Source: an uncultured Pseudanabaenaceae cyanobacterium (GTDB lineage: Bacteria > Cyanobacteriota > Cyanobacteriia > Pseudanabaenales > Pseudanabaenaceae). Taken from it: DNA of 64,000 nucleotides. Shown in pieces: positions 8,886 to 18,966 of this stretch (positions are counted from its first letter, which is position 1; every line of letters begins with the position of its first letter). The DNA is taken from the NCBI GenBank assembly GCA_937927915.1, contig CALGKB010000001.1, positions 213,774-277,773 on the forward strand. The letters are read 5' to 3'. The notes under the pieces were generated by a model. That model did no database searches. It was not told the DNA's origin and was given only the letters and a program-made list of their open reading frames with translations. Position numbers and translations under genes: made by a program.

Positions 8886-10064
8886 ATGCGCACAATTTTA
8901 ATGACAGGCAAGGGGGGGGTAGGCAAAACCTCCATGGCAGCGGCTACCGGTCTGCGCTGCGCCGAGCTGGGTTACAAAACTTTAGTATTAAGTACTGATC
9001 CCGCTCACTCCCTAGCAGATAGTTTCGATCGGGAATTGTCCCATGACCCTGTACAGATTCGTCCCAACCTGTGGGGAGCAGAACTGGATGCCCTGCGGGA
9101 ATTAGAGGGGAATTGGGGAGCCGTCAAACGCTACATCAGTGATGTACTACAGGCACGGGGCTTAGACGGAGTACAGGCAGAGGAACTGGCAATTCTCCCT
9201 GGCATGGATGAAATCTTTGGCTTAGTGCGGGTCAAACGCCACCACGACGAAGGAATATTTGATGTTTTGATCATTGACTCTGCCCCCACAGGTACAGCTC
9301 TGCGGTTACTCTCTTTGCCCGAAGTAGCGGGGTGGTATATGCGGCGCTTTTACAAACCCCTGCAGGCAGTATCAGCAGCACTCCGTCCCCTGGTGGAACC
9401 TCTATTTCGCCCCATCGCTGGGTTTTCCCTGCCCAACCAAGAGGTAATGGATGCCCCCTACGAGTTTTACCAACAACTGGAGGCACTGGAGAAAATCCTG
9501 GTAGACAATAGCAAGACCACTGTCCGTCTGGTCACCAATCCAGAAAAAATGGTGATCAAAGAGTCCCTGCGTGCCCATGCCTATCTCAGTCTGTACAATG
9601 TCGCCACCGATTTAGTGATTGCCAATCGCATCATTCCTGACACCGTGCAAGACCCCTTCTTTCAAACCTGGAAGAAGATGCAAAGGGAATACTGTGAACA
9701 GATCAAAGCTGATTTTCACCCCCTCCCCATCAAACAGGTACCCCTCTACGAAGAGGAGATGTGCGGACTCGCAGCCCTAGAACGCTTGAAAGACACCCTC
9801 TATGGTGACGAAGACCCCACTCAAGTCTACTACAAAGAAAACACAATTCGGGTGGTGGAAGAAAACAACGAGTATCGCCTTGAACTCTATTTACCAGGCG
9901 TACCCAAGGAACGGATTGAGCTATCTAAGACAGGGGACGAACTGAACATCCGCATTGGTAATCACCGCCGCAACTTAGTTCTACCCCAAGCTCTCTCCCT
10001 TCTCCAACCCGCAGGGGCGAAGATGGAAGAAGACTTCTTAAAAATTCGGTTTGCCCAGCGCTAG
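8886..10064 (+). CDS. ArsA/Get3-like ATPase with C-terminal Hsp20-like domain
   Basis: A 392-residue soluble ATPase of the ArsA/TRC40 group. The deviant Walker A (GKGGVGKT) is at residues 8-15, followed by the switch region LSTDPAHSL and [16 protein letters not shown] in the middle. The last 80 residues ([21 protein letters not shown]...) form an alpha-crystallin/Hsp20-like domain, a known fusion in cyanobacterial and other bacterial ArsA homologues. Family members handle arsenite or tail-anchored proteins; no ars genes are adjacent, so a chaperone-type role is more likely than arsenic resistance. Confidence 0.9.
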   Translation: MRTILMTGKGGVGKTSMAAATGLRCAELGYKTLVLSTDPAHSLADSFDRELSHDPVQIRPNLWGAELDALRELEGNWGAVKRYISDVLQARGLDGVQAEELAILPGMDEIFGLVRVKRHHDEGIFDVLIIDSAPTGTALRLLSLPEVAGWYMRRFYKPLQAVSAALRPLVEPLFRPIAGFSLPNQEVMDAPYEFYQQLEALEKILVDNSKTTVRLVTNPEKMVIKESLRAHAYLSLYNVATDLVIANRIIPDTVQDPFFQTWKKMQREYCEQIKADFHPLPIKQVPLYEEEMCGLAALERLKDTLYGDEDPTQVYYKENTIRVVEENNEYRLELYLPGVPKERIELSKTGDELNIRIGNHRRNLVLPQALSLLQPAGAKMEEDFLKIRFAQR

Positions 10065-10067
10065 ACC

Positions 10068-10283
10068 CTACTCCACCTCATTGAGGACTTCAATCAGGGC
10101 ATCAGCCTCTGCCACCGCCTGTCTTGCCTTTTGGTAGATGTCTTCAAATTGCATATTGCTAGCATTTAGCCCCTGCATGAGCATCAGAGCAAAGAATTCC
10201 CGTTTAGTCATCCCCTGGGCAAAGTTATCCCCTTCAGGATGGTAGCTAAAGGGGAAGGCACTATCCGTTGGCTTTGTATCCAC
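10068..10283 (-). CDS. Small conserved protein of unknown function
   Basis: A 71-residue acidic, helical protein. It starts at GTG (10281-10283), with GGAG a suitable distance upstream on the minus strand. The segment GMTKREFFALMLMQGL resembles the GMTLRDYFA-type motif seen in small phage-like proteins, but this is too short to assign. It stops 3 bases from the convergent ArsA-like gene. No membrane segment or signal peptide. Confidence 0.5.
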   Translation of the reverse strand: MDTKPTDSAFPFSYHPEGDNFAQGMTKREFFALMLMQGLNASNMQFEDIYQKARQAVAEADALIEVLNEVE

Positions 10284-10322
10284 CGTTGCACTCCTGCATC
10301 ACGTCGCTCTGATTATACCGCT

Positions 10323-10517
10323 CTATTCGATGGAAATGCTCTGGGGGCGTTTTTCTGTAGCAGGGGGAGGGGTAGGGGTGCTGACACCCTGGGTCTGTAG
10401 CCAGGATTTAAGGGGGTCTTGCTGCGGGTCAAGGCGCAATAGTCCAGATACCAAACCGCCTAAAAAAGCGACGGGTTGGAGGGTAAAGGCTTCCCAAATA
10501 GGACGCAGTTCATCCAT
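10323..10517 (-). CDS. Small conserved cyanobacterial protein
   Basis: A 64-residue protein if started at ATG 10517 (MDELRPIWEAFTLQPVAFLG); an in-frame upstream ATG would give 90 residues but adds a low-complexity leader. It has one moderately hydrophobic segment (LQPVAFLGGLVSGLLRL) followed by a Pro/Thr-rich tail. The pattern looks like a conserved cyanobacterial small protein, but I cannot name a function. It is divergent from pdhA; the shared spacer contains TATAAT at 10539-10544. Confidence 0.5.
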   Translation of the reverse strand: MDELRPIWEAFTLQPVAFLGGLVSGLLRLDPQQDPLKSWLQTQGVSTPTPPPATEKRPQSISIE

Positions 10518-10622
10518 AAAATTTGCTAACTCTGCAATTATAATGGTAAAGCTTTTGTCTGATTTTCTGACATTTAGAGGTAAACTGGAAAGCAATTTAC
10601 TTTTTTAGGTAATCGATCGTCT

Positions 10623-11633
10623 ATGGTACAAGCTGTGGCAACTCCTTCCGATTTGAGCAAAAGCGAAGCTCTCCTCCTCTACGAAGATATGGTGTTGGGG
10701 CGGACTTTTGAGGATAAATGCGCTGAGATGTACTATCGCGGCAAGATGTTTGGCTTCGTGCATCTCTACAACGGACAGGAGGCAGTGTCCACAGGGGTAA
10801 TCAAGGCGTTGCGTCCCGATGACTATGTGTGCAGCACCTATCGTGACCATGTCCACGCCCTCAGTAAGGGAATTCCAGCGCGAGCGGTGATGGCAGAACT
10901 GTTTGGCAAGGTAACGGGCTGTAGCAAGGGCAGGGGCGGTTCCATGCACCTCTTCTCAGCAGAGCATAACTTTTTAGGGGGGTTTGCCTTTGTGGCGGAG
11001 GGCATTCCTGTGGCGGCAGGGGCAGCCTTCCAAACCAAGTACCGCCGCGAAGTCCTGGGGGAAAATGCAGACCAGGTCACGGCATGCTTCTTTGGCGATG
11101 GGGCAACCAATAACGGGCAATTCTTTGAAACCCTGAATATGGCAGCCCTGTGGAAATTGCCCATTATCTTTGTCGTCGAAAACAATAACTGGGCGATCGG
11201 AATGGCACACCCCCGCGCAGCAGCGGACACTAGAATTCATAAAAAAGCAGCTGTCTTCGGGATGCCAGGACAGGAAGTGGATGGGATGGATGTATTGGCA
11301 GTCAGGCAGGCAACCCAGGAGGCAATTGCCAGAGCACGATCGGGGGAAGGTCCCACCCTACTGGAATGTATGACCTATCGCTTTCGAGGGCATTCCTTGG
11401 CTGATCCCGATGAGTTGCGCTCCCCCCAGGAGAAGGAATATTGGTTTGCCCGCGATCCCATCAAGCTGCTACAGGTAAAAATCCTGGAGTGGGGTCTCGC
11501 TACCCAGGCAGAGTTAGAAGCGATCGACCGCAAAATTCAGCTAGTGGTGGAAGATGCCGTCCAATTTGCCGATGAGTCCCTCGAACCTGACCCCAAGGAC
11601 CTCTACCTCTACCAATTTGCTGAGGACGAATAA
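10623..11633 (+). CDS. pdhA: Pyruvate dehydrogenase E1 component, alpha subunit
   Basis: A 336-residue thiamine-diphosphate enzyme subunit that, with PdhB, decarboxylates pyruvate for acetyl-CoA synthesis. Visible features are the substrate-channel block [13 protein letters not shown], the GRGGSMH motif, and the ThDP/Mg motif [20 protein letters not shown] closing with ENNNWAIGM. The phosphorylation-loop-like segment [16 protein letters not shown] is also present. The partner pdhB is in this window at 47794-48774, 36 kb away, consistent with the scattered pdh genes of cyanobacteria. The convergent gpmI gene makes the intermediate upstream of pyruvate. Confidence 0.96.
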   Translation: MVQAVATPSDLSKSEALLLYEDMVLGRTFEDKCAEMYYRGKMFGFVHLYNGQEAVSTGVIKALRPDDYVCSTYRDHVHALSKGIPARAVMAELFGKVTGCSKGRGGSMHLFSAEHNFLGGFAFVAEGIPVAAGAAFQTKYRREVLGENADQVTACFFGDGATNNGQFFETLNMAALWKLPIIFVVENNNWAIGMAHPRAAADTRIHKKAAVFGMPGQEVDGMDVLAVRQATQEAIARARSGEGPTLLECMTYRFRGHSLADPDELRSPQEKEYWFARDPIKLLQVKILEWGLATQAELEAIDRKIQLVVEDAVQFADESLEPDPKDLYLYQFAEDE

Positions 11634-11638
11634 CTGAC

Positions 11639-11653
11639 GGGGGGCAGGCCCCC
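11639..11653. terminator. GC-rich hairpin between convergent pdhA and gpmI
   Basis: A run of six G (11639-11644) is followed, after a four-base loop, by five C (11649-11653), giving a short strong stem between the two convergent stop codons. There is no U-tract on either strand, so it is at best a weak bidirectional terminator. Confidence 0.3.
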
Positions 11654-11658
11654 TCTGC

Positions 11659-13248
11659 CTAAGCGCCAATTTTCACGGGCATCCTAGGGGTGATCAGCTC
11701 ATACTCCGCTGACTCAATCAGGGAAACACCAGTCATCTCTGGGGGTTGGGGCAAGCCCAAAATCTGCAGCACCGTAGGCGCAATGTCCGCTAGTCTACCC
11801 CCCGATCGCAATTTCACTTCCCCGCCAAAGCCAGGAATCTTCCGCCGTTCCCCTTCCACCAAGATAAAGGGCACAGGATTACTCGTATGGGCAGTCCAAG
11901 GCTGCCGGTGTTCATCCCACATCATTTCGGCGTTGCCATGATCGGCGGTGATCAGCACTGTACCCCCTACCCGCCCTACACTTTCTAGGACTTCTCCCAA
12001 GCAGTAGTCCACCTGCTCAATTGCCGCTACCGTTGCCTCATAGTTGCCCGTGTGTCCCACCATGTCGGGGTTGGCGTAGTTCACCACAATAAAAGAGTAA
12101 ACGCCCTGCTCAATGGCATTTTTGAGGATTTTGGTCACTTCCCTTGCCGACATAGCCGGCTGCTGGTCATAGGTAGAAACTTGGGGGCTGTTGACAAGGT
12201 GGCGGTCTTCCAGGGGGTTGGGTTCTTCCCTGCCGCCATCAAAGAAATAGGTAACATGGGCATATTTCTCCGTCTCGGCAATGCGGAATTGCCGTAAGCC
12301 ATGCTCTGCAATCACTTGCCCAAGGAGGTTGGTAAGTGTCTGGGGCGGGAATACCACTTCCACCGCCAGATTGGGGTCGTACTGCGTAAAGGTCACCATT
12401 GCCAGGGGAGAAATTAACTGCCGCGCAAATCCCTGGAACTGAGGGTCCACCAATGCCTGGGTCAACTCCCGTGCCCGATCGGGTCTGAAGTTACAGAATA
12501 CTACCCCATCTCCTGCCTCAATCACCCCAGGGGCAATGCGGGTGGGGGGAATAAACTCATCTGTGATGTTTTGGTCGTAGCAAGCTTGGATCAAATCCCT
12601 GGCGTTGGTGTATTGCCCCATCTCTGGGGTCGTCAGTACCTGGTAAGCCTTTTGTACCCTATCCCAGCGGCGGTCCCTGTCCATCGCAAAGTAACGCCCA
12701 CTAACCGTAACGATCCTGCCAATACCCCGCCGATCAATCGCCTCCTGTAGGTAGTCCATGTAGCCTAGCCCAGAGGTGGGGGGAGTGTCCCTGCCGTCCA
12801 AGATAGCGTGAATGCAGACCTCGCTAATACCATGAAGTTTGGCGACATCCAACAGGGCTATTAAGTGGTAAATGTGGGAGTGGACGCCCCCATCGGAACA
12901 AAGACCCAGAAGATGCAACTTATGCCCCTTGATTTTGTCACAGAGAGCTGTGAGGGTGGGGTTGTGTAAAATCGTGCCGTCTTCTACGGCATCGGAAATG
13001 CGTACTAACTCCTGGGGTACAATCCTACCTGCCCCGATGTTGAGGTGCCCCACCTCCGAGTTGCCCATCTGTCCCTTGGGTAAACCAACATCTTTGCCCG
13101 ATGCCTGCAGGAGCGTGTGGGGATAGGTCTGCCACAGTGAATCCATGACGGGGGTCTTGGCAGCTGCAATGGCGTTGCCGTCCTTTTCCTCTCGATAGCC
13201 CCAACCGTCTAAAATTACCAGAACTACAGGTGAGACTGCTGCACTCAT
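11659..13248 (-). CDS. gpmI: 2,3-bisphosphoglycerate-independent phosphoglycerate mutase
   Basis: A 529-residue glycolytic enzyme of the alkaline phosphatase superfamily that interconverts 3- and 2-phosphoglycerate using Mn. Starting at ATG 13248 (MSAAVSPVVLVILDGWG), the metal Asp is D14 and the phospho-serine is S64 in QMGNSEVGH. Later metal motifs YANPDMVGHTGN and LITADHGNAEMM are intact. An upstream in-frame ATG would add 19 residues without family support. Length is normal. Confidence 0.95.
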   Translation of the reverse strand: MSAAVSPVVLVILDGWGYREEKDGNAIAAAKTPVMDSLWQTYPHTLLQASGKDVGLPKGQMGNSEVGHLNIGAGRIVPQELVRISDAVEDGTILHNPTLTALCDKIKGHKLHLLGLCSDGGVHSHIYHLIALLDVAKLHGISEVCIHAILDGRDTPPTSGLGYMDYLQEAIDRRGIGRIVTVSGRYFAMDRDRRWDRVQKAYQVLTTPEMGQYTNARDLIQACYDQNITDEFIPPTRIAPGVIEAGDGVVFCNFRPDRARELTQALVDPQFQGFARQLISPLAMVTFTQYDPNLAVEVVFPPQTLTNLLGQVIAEHGLRQFRIAETEKYAHVTYFFDGGREEPNPLEDRHLVNSPQVSTYDQQPAMSAREVTKILKNAIEQGVYSFIVVNYANPDMVGHTGNYEATVAAIEQVDYCLGEVLESVGRVGGTVLITADHGNAEMMWDEHRQPWTAHTSNPVPFILVEGERRKIPGFGGEVKLRSGGRLADIAPTVLQILGLPQPPEMTGVSLIESAEYELITPRMPVKIGA

Positions 13249-13503
13249 AGATATACCCCATCTTTGTTCAACTGTGGACAGAGAGTTTGGTAGCAAAGGC
13301 AACACTGCTGCTATGTACTAGGTTGCCACTGCACCGCCCATTATTCACAAAAATTTAATGTTTTGTTCGGGATCAAGTCAAGTACTCTGCCCCTAGGTAC
13401 TTAACCCCTATTTCTACTTATATCTAAAGATAGACCAAGGGGTAGCCCCAGATTTTGTAAAGAAAATATTAAAATGGGGGGGGAGGAAGCTATAGCGATA
13501 CCA

Positions 13504-15303
13504 ATGGCAACTTTTAAGGACATTATCAATTACTACCGCTCCTATAGGGGGGTGGCGTTATTTAGTATTGTGGCTTCCTGCCTATTTGAAGTGATTGATT
13601 TGGTGGTGCCCTATGCCATTGGGCAAATTGTGAATGTGTTATCCCAGCAACCCGTTGACCCCCTGATTAAGAGCATAGTTAGACAGGTGGAGGGGTGGTT
13701 TAGCGCTGATGAACGATCGTTAACTTTGGGGGTATTACTGTTTATTACTTTTTTGGCGACAGTGGTGCGGGCACCGATCCAGCCCTGGCTGAGTTCTTGG
13801 TTTCATTGGTTAATTGCTTTGAGTGCCAGACGGGAACAGACCGATCGGACAATTGCCAAGATTCTCTCTTTGCCCTTGGAGTTTTATGAGGAGAATAACC
13901 CTGGTAGAATTGCGGGGCGGGTAGCGCGGGGTTTATCTAATCACACCTGGAGTTATCCTGACATTGCAGGACAGTTGATTCCCAAATTGGCGCGGGTGAC
14001 GGCAATTTTTTTGATGATTTTAGCAGTAGCGCCAGGTATAGCGGTTTTATTTTTAGGTCTATTTATTTTTATTCTGCGATTTTCCGTACGAGATTTATAC
14101 AAGTTAATCAGCAAGGAGGAATTACTGGAGAAACACCAGGAAAACACGGAGAGTCGCACTTCGGAAATTATTACTAATATCAAGACTGTCAAGGCTTTTG
14201 CCAATGAGGGGAGGGAGTGGAAACGGCAACACGATCGGTTAAAGCGGGAGTTAAAGTCTGTTATTCACGGTATTCACTTGGGCTATGTGATTTTGGGTAC
14301 GAAACAGCGGACTTTGGTGCAGACAGGGGTATTTATTGTTTTGATCCTGACATTGAGGGCAACTTTGGCGGGACAGATCACTCTGGGACAATTTATTACC
14401 ACCCTTACAATTTCCAGTATGGCTTATTCAGAGTTAGAGCCAATTAGTACCTTTATGGAAATTTTTGCCCGCCGCTATGCTTCTATGCTCCGTTTCCATG
14501 AATTTATGCAATTGCCTGTAGGTCAAGACAGCCCTAATATTTTTGCCCAGCCTGTGCCTTACAAGTTTGCGGGGAAAATTGAGTTTAGAAATGTTGGTTT
14601 TAGTTATGACGGTGTGCGGTTGGTGTTAGAAGCCATCAACTTTACCATTGAACCCTATCAAACTGTGGCATTAGTGGGGAAATCTGGTTCGGGCAAGTCC
14701 ACATTAGTTAAGCTATTGCTGCGCTATTTTGCCCCCACAACGGGTCAGATTTTGATGGATGGGGAACCGATCGAGAATTTTGAGATTTTGGGCTATCGTA
14801 AGCGCCTAGCGATCGTGCATCAGGAAGTGGATGTTTTCAATGGCACGCTGTTGGAAAATCTCGTCTATGGCAATCCCCAGGCTAGTTTAGAGGAGGTGAA
14901 GCGGGCTTGCGCTATTGCCAAGGTGGATGATTTCTTACCCCTATTACCCAAGGGTTTATATACAATTGTGGGGGAGCGGGGCTTGCGCTTGTCAGGGGGA
15001 CAAAGGCAGCGGTTAGGTATTGCTAGGGCATTGTTAGTCAATCCTGATGTGTTGATTTTTGATGAAGCTACTTCCAGTTTGGACTATGAATCGGAGCGGG
15101 CAATTCAGTTAGCAATGCGGCAAATTCAGGGCACAGTTACGACTATTATTATTGCCCACCGCCTCAGCACTGTGCGGGAAGCAGACCAGATTCTAGTCCT
15201 CGATCGAGGGCGAATTGTGGAGCGGGGTAACCACTGGGAATTATTACAGCAGCAGGGGCTTTACTATCGTCTCAATCAAATTCAAGAAGTTATTACCCAT
15301 TAG
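13504..15303 (+). CDS. ABC transporter, fused permease and ATP-binding protein
   Basis: A half-transporter of about 599 residues (ATG 13504; a start at 13474 is also open). The N-terminal 330 residues hold six membrane segments of the ABC exporter fold with the coupling motif LPLEFYEENNPGRI. The ATPase has Walker A (GKSGSGKST, about 391-399), signature LSGGQRQRLGIARALL (about 496) and Walker B VLIFDEATSSLD (about 516). It should work as a homodimeric exporter; the cargo is unknown. It is followed after 5 bases by an anion permease gene, so the two are probably co-transcribed. Confidence 0.9.
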   Translation: MATFKDIINYYRSYRGVALFSIVASCLFEVIDLVVPYAIGQIVNVLSQQPVDPLIKSIVRQVEGWFSADERSLTLGVLLFITFLATVVRAPIQPWLSSWFHWLIALSARREQTDRTIAKILSLPLEFYEENNPGRIAGRVARGLSNHTWSYPDIAGQLIPKLARVTAIFLMILAVAPGIAVLFLGLFIFILRFSVRDLYKLISKEELLEKHQENTESRTSEIITNIKTVKAFANEGREWKRQHDRLKRELKSVIHGIHLGYVILGTKQRTLVQTGVFIVLILTLRATLAGQITLGQFITTLTISSMAYSELEPISTFMEIFARRYASMLRFHEFMQLPVGQDSPNIFAQPVPYKFAGKIEFRNVGFSYDGVRLVLEAINFTIEPYQTVALVGKSGSGKSTLVKLLLRYFAPTTGQILMDGEPIENFEILGYRKRLAIVHQEVDVFNGTLLENLVYGNPQASLEEVKRACAIAKVDDFLPLLPKGLYTIVGERGLRLSGGQRQRLGIARALLVNPDVLIFDEATSSLDYESERAIQLAMRQIQGTVTTIIIAHRLSTVREADQILVLDRGRIVERGNHWELLQQQGLYYRLNQIQEVITH

Positions 15304-15308
15304 AAACA

Positions 15309-16499
15309 GTGGTGTCAATTTTAATCTATGCCGTCTTGTTAGTTACTTACCTGGGAATTGGGCTGGGTTACATACCTGGCTTGCGCATGAATCGCCCGAC
15401 TATTGCTTTAGTGGGTTCCGCTCTTCTCATTGCTTTGGGTGCCCTCTCGGTGGAGGAGGCTTGGCGCAGTATTGATGGTAAAACGATCGTTTTTTTGCTG
15501 AGTATGATGGTAATCAATGCGGGGCTAGCCTATGGGGGAGTTTTTCAAGTGGTATTAGTTAATTTAATTCATTTAACCCGCAATCCCCTGGGTTTGTTAG
15601 TAACTTTAGTGGGGGGAAGTGGCTTTTTGTCTGCCTTTTTATTGAATGATACATTGGCATTAGTTTGTACCCCCCTCACTATTCAAATTTGCCAAACTTT
15701 ACAACTCAATCCTGTGCCCTATTTACTGGGCTTAGCGGCGGCAACTAATATTGGTTCTGTGGCTACTTTGAGTGGCAATCCCCAAAATATTCTCATTGGT
15801 TCTTTTTCTGGTATAGGCTATAGCGATTTTGCCCTGGTGATGACTCCCATTGCCCTTATGGGTCTCTTAGTAACTGTGGGTCTGTTATATCTCATCTATC
15901 CGGAATTGCGGTCGTCAAAACCCTTTGTCTTGCCCCCTCTCCTGCCAATCAAAACCTATCCCCCTTTGTTTTACAAAAGTATTGTGATTACCATCGCTCT
16001 TGTGGTGGCTTTTTTAGTCGGTTTACCGTTGGCAGAATCTGCTCTCTTGGCAGCCACAGGCTTTTTGATCACTAGAAGACTAAAACCCGCTCGTTTTTGG
16101 CAGCAGGTGGAATGGGGGTTGTTAATTTTATTCTGCGGGCTATTTATACTGACGGCGGTAGTGCGTTCTACGGATTTGTTGCCTCTGTTTCGCCCCCTTC
16201 TACATCACCCCATCGGTCTAATTGCGAGCGTAACAATTCTCTCTAATTTAATTTCCAATGTGCCCACTGTCCTGCTTCTCTATCCATTGGTTGAGCAGAG
16301 TAGTAAAGAAAGCTGGTTACTCCTGGCGGCGGCTTCAACTCTGGGGGGAAATTTGACTTTGTTTGGGGCGGTTGCCAATTTAATTACGGCGGAAGCAGCG
16401 GCACGGGAGGGCTACAAACTGGACTTCTGGCAGCATGCTTGCTATGGTGTACCCCTCACGATCGTTACTCTGGCAATTGCCTATCTCTGGATTGTCTAA
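15309..16499 (+). CDS. Anion permease of the ArsB/NhaD (CitM/SLC13-like) superfamily
   Basis: A 396-residue membrane protein with about ten hydrophobic helices. Characteristic blocks are FLLSMMVINAGLAYGG, the helix-breaking LNDTLALVCTPLT, and TNIGSVATLSGNPQNILIG, which is the substrate-binding type motif of this superfamily and is repeated in the second half as LISNVPTVLLLYP and ASTLGGNLTLFGAVANLI. The start is one of two adjacent GTG codons (15309 or 15312). Substrate could be an inorganic or organic anion; there is no ars context. Confidence 0.82.
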   Translation: MVSILIYAVLLVTYLGIGLGYIPGLRMNRPTIALVGSALLIALGALSVEEAWRSIDGKTIVFLLSMMVINAGLAYGGVFQVVLVNLIHLTRNPLGLLVTLVGGSGFLSAFLLNDTLALVCTPLTIQICQTLQLNPVPYLLGLAAATNIGSVATLSGNPQNILIGSFSGIGYSDFALVMTPIALMGLLVTVGLLYLIYPELRSSKPFVLPPLLPIKTYPPLFYKSIVITIALVVAFLVGLPLAESALLAATGFLITRRLKPARFWQQVEWGLLILFCGLFILTAVVRSTDLLPLFRPLLHHPIGLIASVTILSNLISNVPTVLLLYPLVEQSSKESWLLLAAASTLGGNLTLFGAVANLITAEAAAREGYKLDFWQHACYGVPLTIVTLAIAYLWIV

Positions 16500-16502
16500 G
16501 TT

Positions 16503-17048
16503 TTACTCAAACACAGGTGCCCACAGGTCAGCAATGGCTAACTGCCAGCCAGGCAGGAGATCAGGCAGGGTCAATATATCGCCATCCTGTAGTTGTAATG
16601 GTTCTGTTTGCCACCGCCGCACCTCTACCCACCTCTCTTCCGGGTTGACTAAAATTCCCACCTGGGTTCCCTGTTGCAAAAAACTATCAATCTTGCTGCG
16701 CAGGGTCGCTAAGCGATCGGAGGGGGATTTCACCTCCACCACCAAATCGGGGACAAGGGGGGCAAAGCCCTGGGGACTGCGGGGTAGCCGCTCAGCCCTG
16801 ACAAAGGACACATCGGGAGCGCGGGTATCACAGTTGGGGAGAATAAAACCGGCACCTGCCCCTGTCACCCTACCTAGTTTCCGCGGTCGCACCCAGTTGC
16901 CTATCTGTCTGGTAAATTCCGCCGCTACCTCGTCCGACTCATAACCTGACGGGGGCATGACAATAATTTCTCCCTCTACCAGCTCCAACCGATAGGCATC
17001 CTCTAATTTTGCCTGTATTTTCTCCAGGTCTTTGACAGTTAACCCCAT
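16503..17048 (-). CDS. Uma2 family (DUF820) putative restriction-like endonuclease
   Basis: A 181-residue PD-(D/E)xK-fold protein: YRLELVEGEIIVMPP at the N-terminus, then APDVSFVRAERLP and the core PDLVVEVKSPSDR, which carries the catalytic-type Asp, Glu and Lys residues. The end has GTQVGILVNPEERWVEVRR. Uma2 genes are present in many copies in cyanobacteria and their biological role is unresolved. A second, partial copy lies at 63548-64000. It is convergent with the permease gene and lies 3 bases after carA on the same strand. Confidence 0.9.
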   Translation of the reverse strand: MGLTVKDLEKIQAKLEDAYRLELVEGEIIVMPPSGYESDEVAAEFTRQIGNWVRPRKLGRVTGAGAGFILPNCDTRAPDVSFVRAERLPRSPQGFAPLVPDLVVEVKSPSDRLATLRSKIDSFLQQGTQVGILVNPEERWVEVRRWQTEPLQLQDGDILTLPDLLPGWQLAIADLWAPVFE

Positions 17049-17051
17049 ACC

Positions 17052-18197
17052 TCAGACGGTGGTCCCAGTCCTCTGTTTATATTTTTCCATCATCTCTATA
17101 AAACGGGCAAACAGATAGTCAGCGTCATGGGGACCAGGACTGGCTTCCGGGTGATATTGGACGGAAAAAATCGGCAACTCCCTGTGGGCAAGACCCGCCA
17201 CTGTCCGATCGTTGAGATTCCAGTGGGTAACCAGGATATTGGCATCGAAGCTATCGGCACTGAGGGCGAAACCGTGATTCTGACTAGTGATTTCCACATT
17301 GGACTCTAAGCCGCAGGGATGATTCAAACCGCGATGCCCAAATTTTAGTTTGTAGGTATCTCCCCCCATTGCCAGACCGAGAATTTGATGCCCCAGACAA
17401 ATACCAAACATGGGTTTACCTGCCTGCAGAAGAGATTTTGCAGTGGCAATGCCAGTGGTTACGGCAGCGGGGTCCCCCGGTCCGTTGGAGAGAAAAATGC
17501 CATCGGGGTTGTAAGAAAGAATCACTTCCGCTGGGGTGTCGGCAGGGACAACAATCACCCGACAGCCATAGCTCACTAAACGACGGAGAATATTGCGCTT
17601 GATGCCAAAATCGATCGCTACTACTGTAAAGCGGGGGGGTTGGGGGGGGGCACCGTACTGCCAATGGGGTAAGGTCGGCTCCTGCCATTCGTAGATGGAC
17701 TTGGTAGAAACTTCCTGGGCGAGATTCAAACCCACCATGGAGGGCGCTGCCTGTACTTGCTGCAACAGGGCATCTGGCTCTAGTATCTCTGTGGAAATGC
17801 CGCCGTTCATCGCCCCTGCCGATCGGATATGCCTAGTCAAAGCACGGGTGTCTACTCCTGCAATAGCAACAATCTGGTGGGCACGGAGATAGTCGGGCAG
17901 GGACTGTTCCGCTCGCCAACTACTGGGCTGGTAGGTGACATTGCGGGCTACTACTCCCTTTACCTGGGGACGATCGGACTCCTGGTCTTCGTGATTGACA
18001 CCTGTGTTGCCCAGTTCGGGATAGGTGAAAGTGACAATCTGCCCTCGGTAACTGGGGTCAGTGATAACCTCCTGATACCCTGTCATGCCCGTATTAAATA
18101 CTACTTCCCCGATCGCTGTCCCTGGGGCACCAAAACTAAATCCTCTGTAGGTGGTTCCGTCTGCCAGTACCAGTAGAGCCTTTGTCTTTGTCACCAT
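17052..18197 (-). CDS. carA: Carbamoyl-phosphate synthase small subunit (glutamine amidotransferase)
   Basis: A 381-residue subunit that hydrolyses glutamine and passes ammonia to CarB for carbamoyl phosphate, the precursor of arginine and pyrimidines. The N-terminal domain has [16 protein letters not shown]. The class I amidotransferase domain has Cys267 in FGICLGHQ, and His349 and Glu351 in [12 protein letters not shown], so the catalytic triad is complete. Length is normal. carB is not in the window. Uma2 follows after 3 bases on the same strand. Confidence 0.97.
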   Translation of the reverse strand: MVTKTKALLVLADGTTYRGFSFGAPGTAIGEVVFNTGMTGYQEVITDPSYRGQIVTFTYPELGNTGVNHEDQESDRPQVKGVVARNVTYQPSSWRAEQSLPDYLRAHQIVAIAGVDTRALTRHIRSAGAMNGGISTEILEPDALLQQVQAAPSMVGLNLAQEVSTKSIYEWQEPTLPHWQYGAPPQPPRFTVVAIDFGIKRNILRRLVSYGCRVIVVPADTPAEVILSYNPDGIFLSNGPGDPAAVTTGIATAKSLLQAGKPMFGICLGHQILGLAMGGDTYKLKFGHRGLNHPCGLESNVEITSQNHGFALSADSFDANILVTHWNLNDRTVAGLAHRELPIFSVQYHPEASPGPHDADYLFARFIEMMEKYKQRTGTTV

Positions 18198-18302
18198 GCT
18201 TCCTCAAACTGCACTGGCGTAGCATTGTACCCCCTTCTTCCCCCTGCAAATGTAAATCTTTACACCTCACTCCCTATCTGCCCCCCTGCCCTATCCTTGG
18301 AA

Positions 18303-18374
18303 AGCGGGTGAAGAGACTCGAACTCTCGACTTTCTCCTTGGCAAGGAGACGCTCTACCACTGAGCTACACCCGC
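18303..18374 (-). tRNA. tRNA-Gly (anticodon GCC)
   Basis: The minus strand folds into a full cloverleaf: acceptor GCGGGTG with CACCCGC, D arm GCTC-AGTGGTA-GAGC, anticodon arm TCTCC-TTGCCAA-GGAGA, T arm with TTCGAGT loop, and discriminator T, as expected for bacterial tRNA-Gly. Anticodon GCC reads GGC and GGU codons. CCA is not encoded. Confidence 0.95.
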
Positions 18375-18419
18375 ACTGCCTTCTGTAGACTTATATAATT
18401 GCACGCCCGCCCTCACTTG

Positions 18420-18827
18420 TCAACAGCGATCGCAAATTCCCTCCACGATAATTTCATACCGTTCTCCCCGCAGCCCTGGGGGCAGTGCCGTTAAATCTAA
18501 AGGGGGGAAAGCCGCAAAGGGAATATCAGTAATCTTGCCGCACAAACGACAGCGGAAATGGTGATGGGGCTGCATATTGGCATCATAGCGGGATACCCCC
18601 TCCTCCAGGAGTACCTCTCGCACTAACCCCACCTCCCGCAGGGTCTGCAATGTGGCATAGATCGTCGCCTGGGAAGATACGGGCACCTCCTGATTCAAAC
18701 TCGCCATGATCTGCTCCACCGTCGGATGGTCATTGCGCTGCAGTAAATGGGCATAGACAGCGTAGCGCTGGGGCGTGACCCGCAGCCCCTTCTCCTTCAG
18801 TTTCTCGATGATTTCCTCCCGCTTCAT
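18420..18827 (-). CDS. perR: Fur-family regulator, PerR-like
   Basis: A 135-residue repressor with the Fur winged helix (LRVTPQRYAVYAHLL; recognition region SSQATIYATLQTLREVGLV) and a C-terminal dimerisation domain with HHHFRCRLCGK. Two CxxC pairs, Cys93/Cys96 and Cys132/Cys135, form the structural zinc site; the last one is the very C-terminus. The family includes Fur, Zur and PerR. I favour PerR because it is divergent from a type II peroxiredoxin gene, the same arrangement as slr1738/sll1621 in Synechocystis, where PerR represses the peroxiredoxin. PerR versus Fur cannot be proven from sequence alone. Confidence 0.85.
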   Translation of the reverse strand: MKREEIIEKLKEKGLRVTPQRYAVYAHLLQRNDHPTVEQIMASLNQEVPVSSQATIYATLQTLREVGLVREVLLEEGVSRYDANMQPHHHFRCRLCGKITDIPFAAFPPLDLTALPPGLRGERYEIIVEGICDRC

Positions 18828-18903
18828 GGTTAGATGTGTTTGCGCCCGTAGTCTATTATTGTACTACACCCTCTGAGTATTTGTTAGGATTGCTTTTTTC
18901 CAA

Positions 18904-18919
18904 GATAAGAATTATTATG
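18904..18919. promoter_or_regulatory. Candidate PerR/Fur-type operator
   Basis: GATAAGAATTATTATG is an AT-rich imperfect inverted repeat in the 139-bp spacer between the divergent perR-like and peroxiredoxin genes, 47 bp before the peroxiredoxin ATG. Size and composition fit a Fur-superfamily box. The match is not perfect, so this is a candidate only. Confidence 0.35.
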
Positions 18920-18966
18920 AGATAGGCAGTAAAGCTGTCTGAGGAAACCTAGTAAAAGAGGTAGAT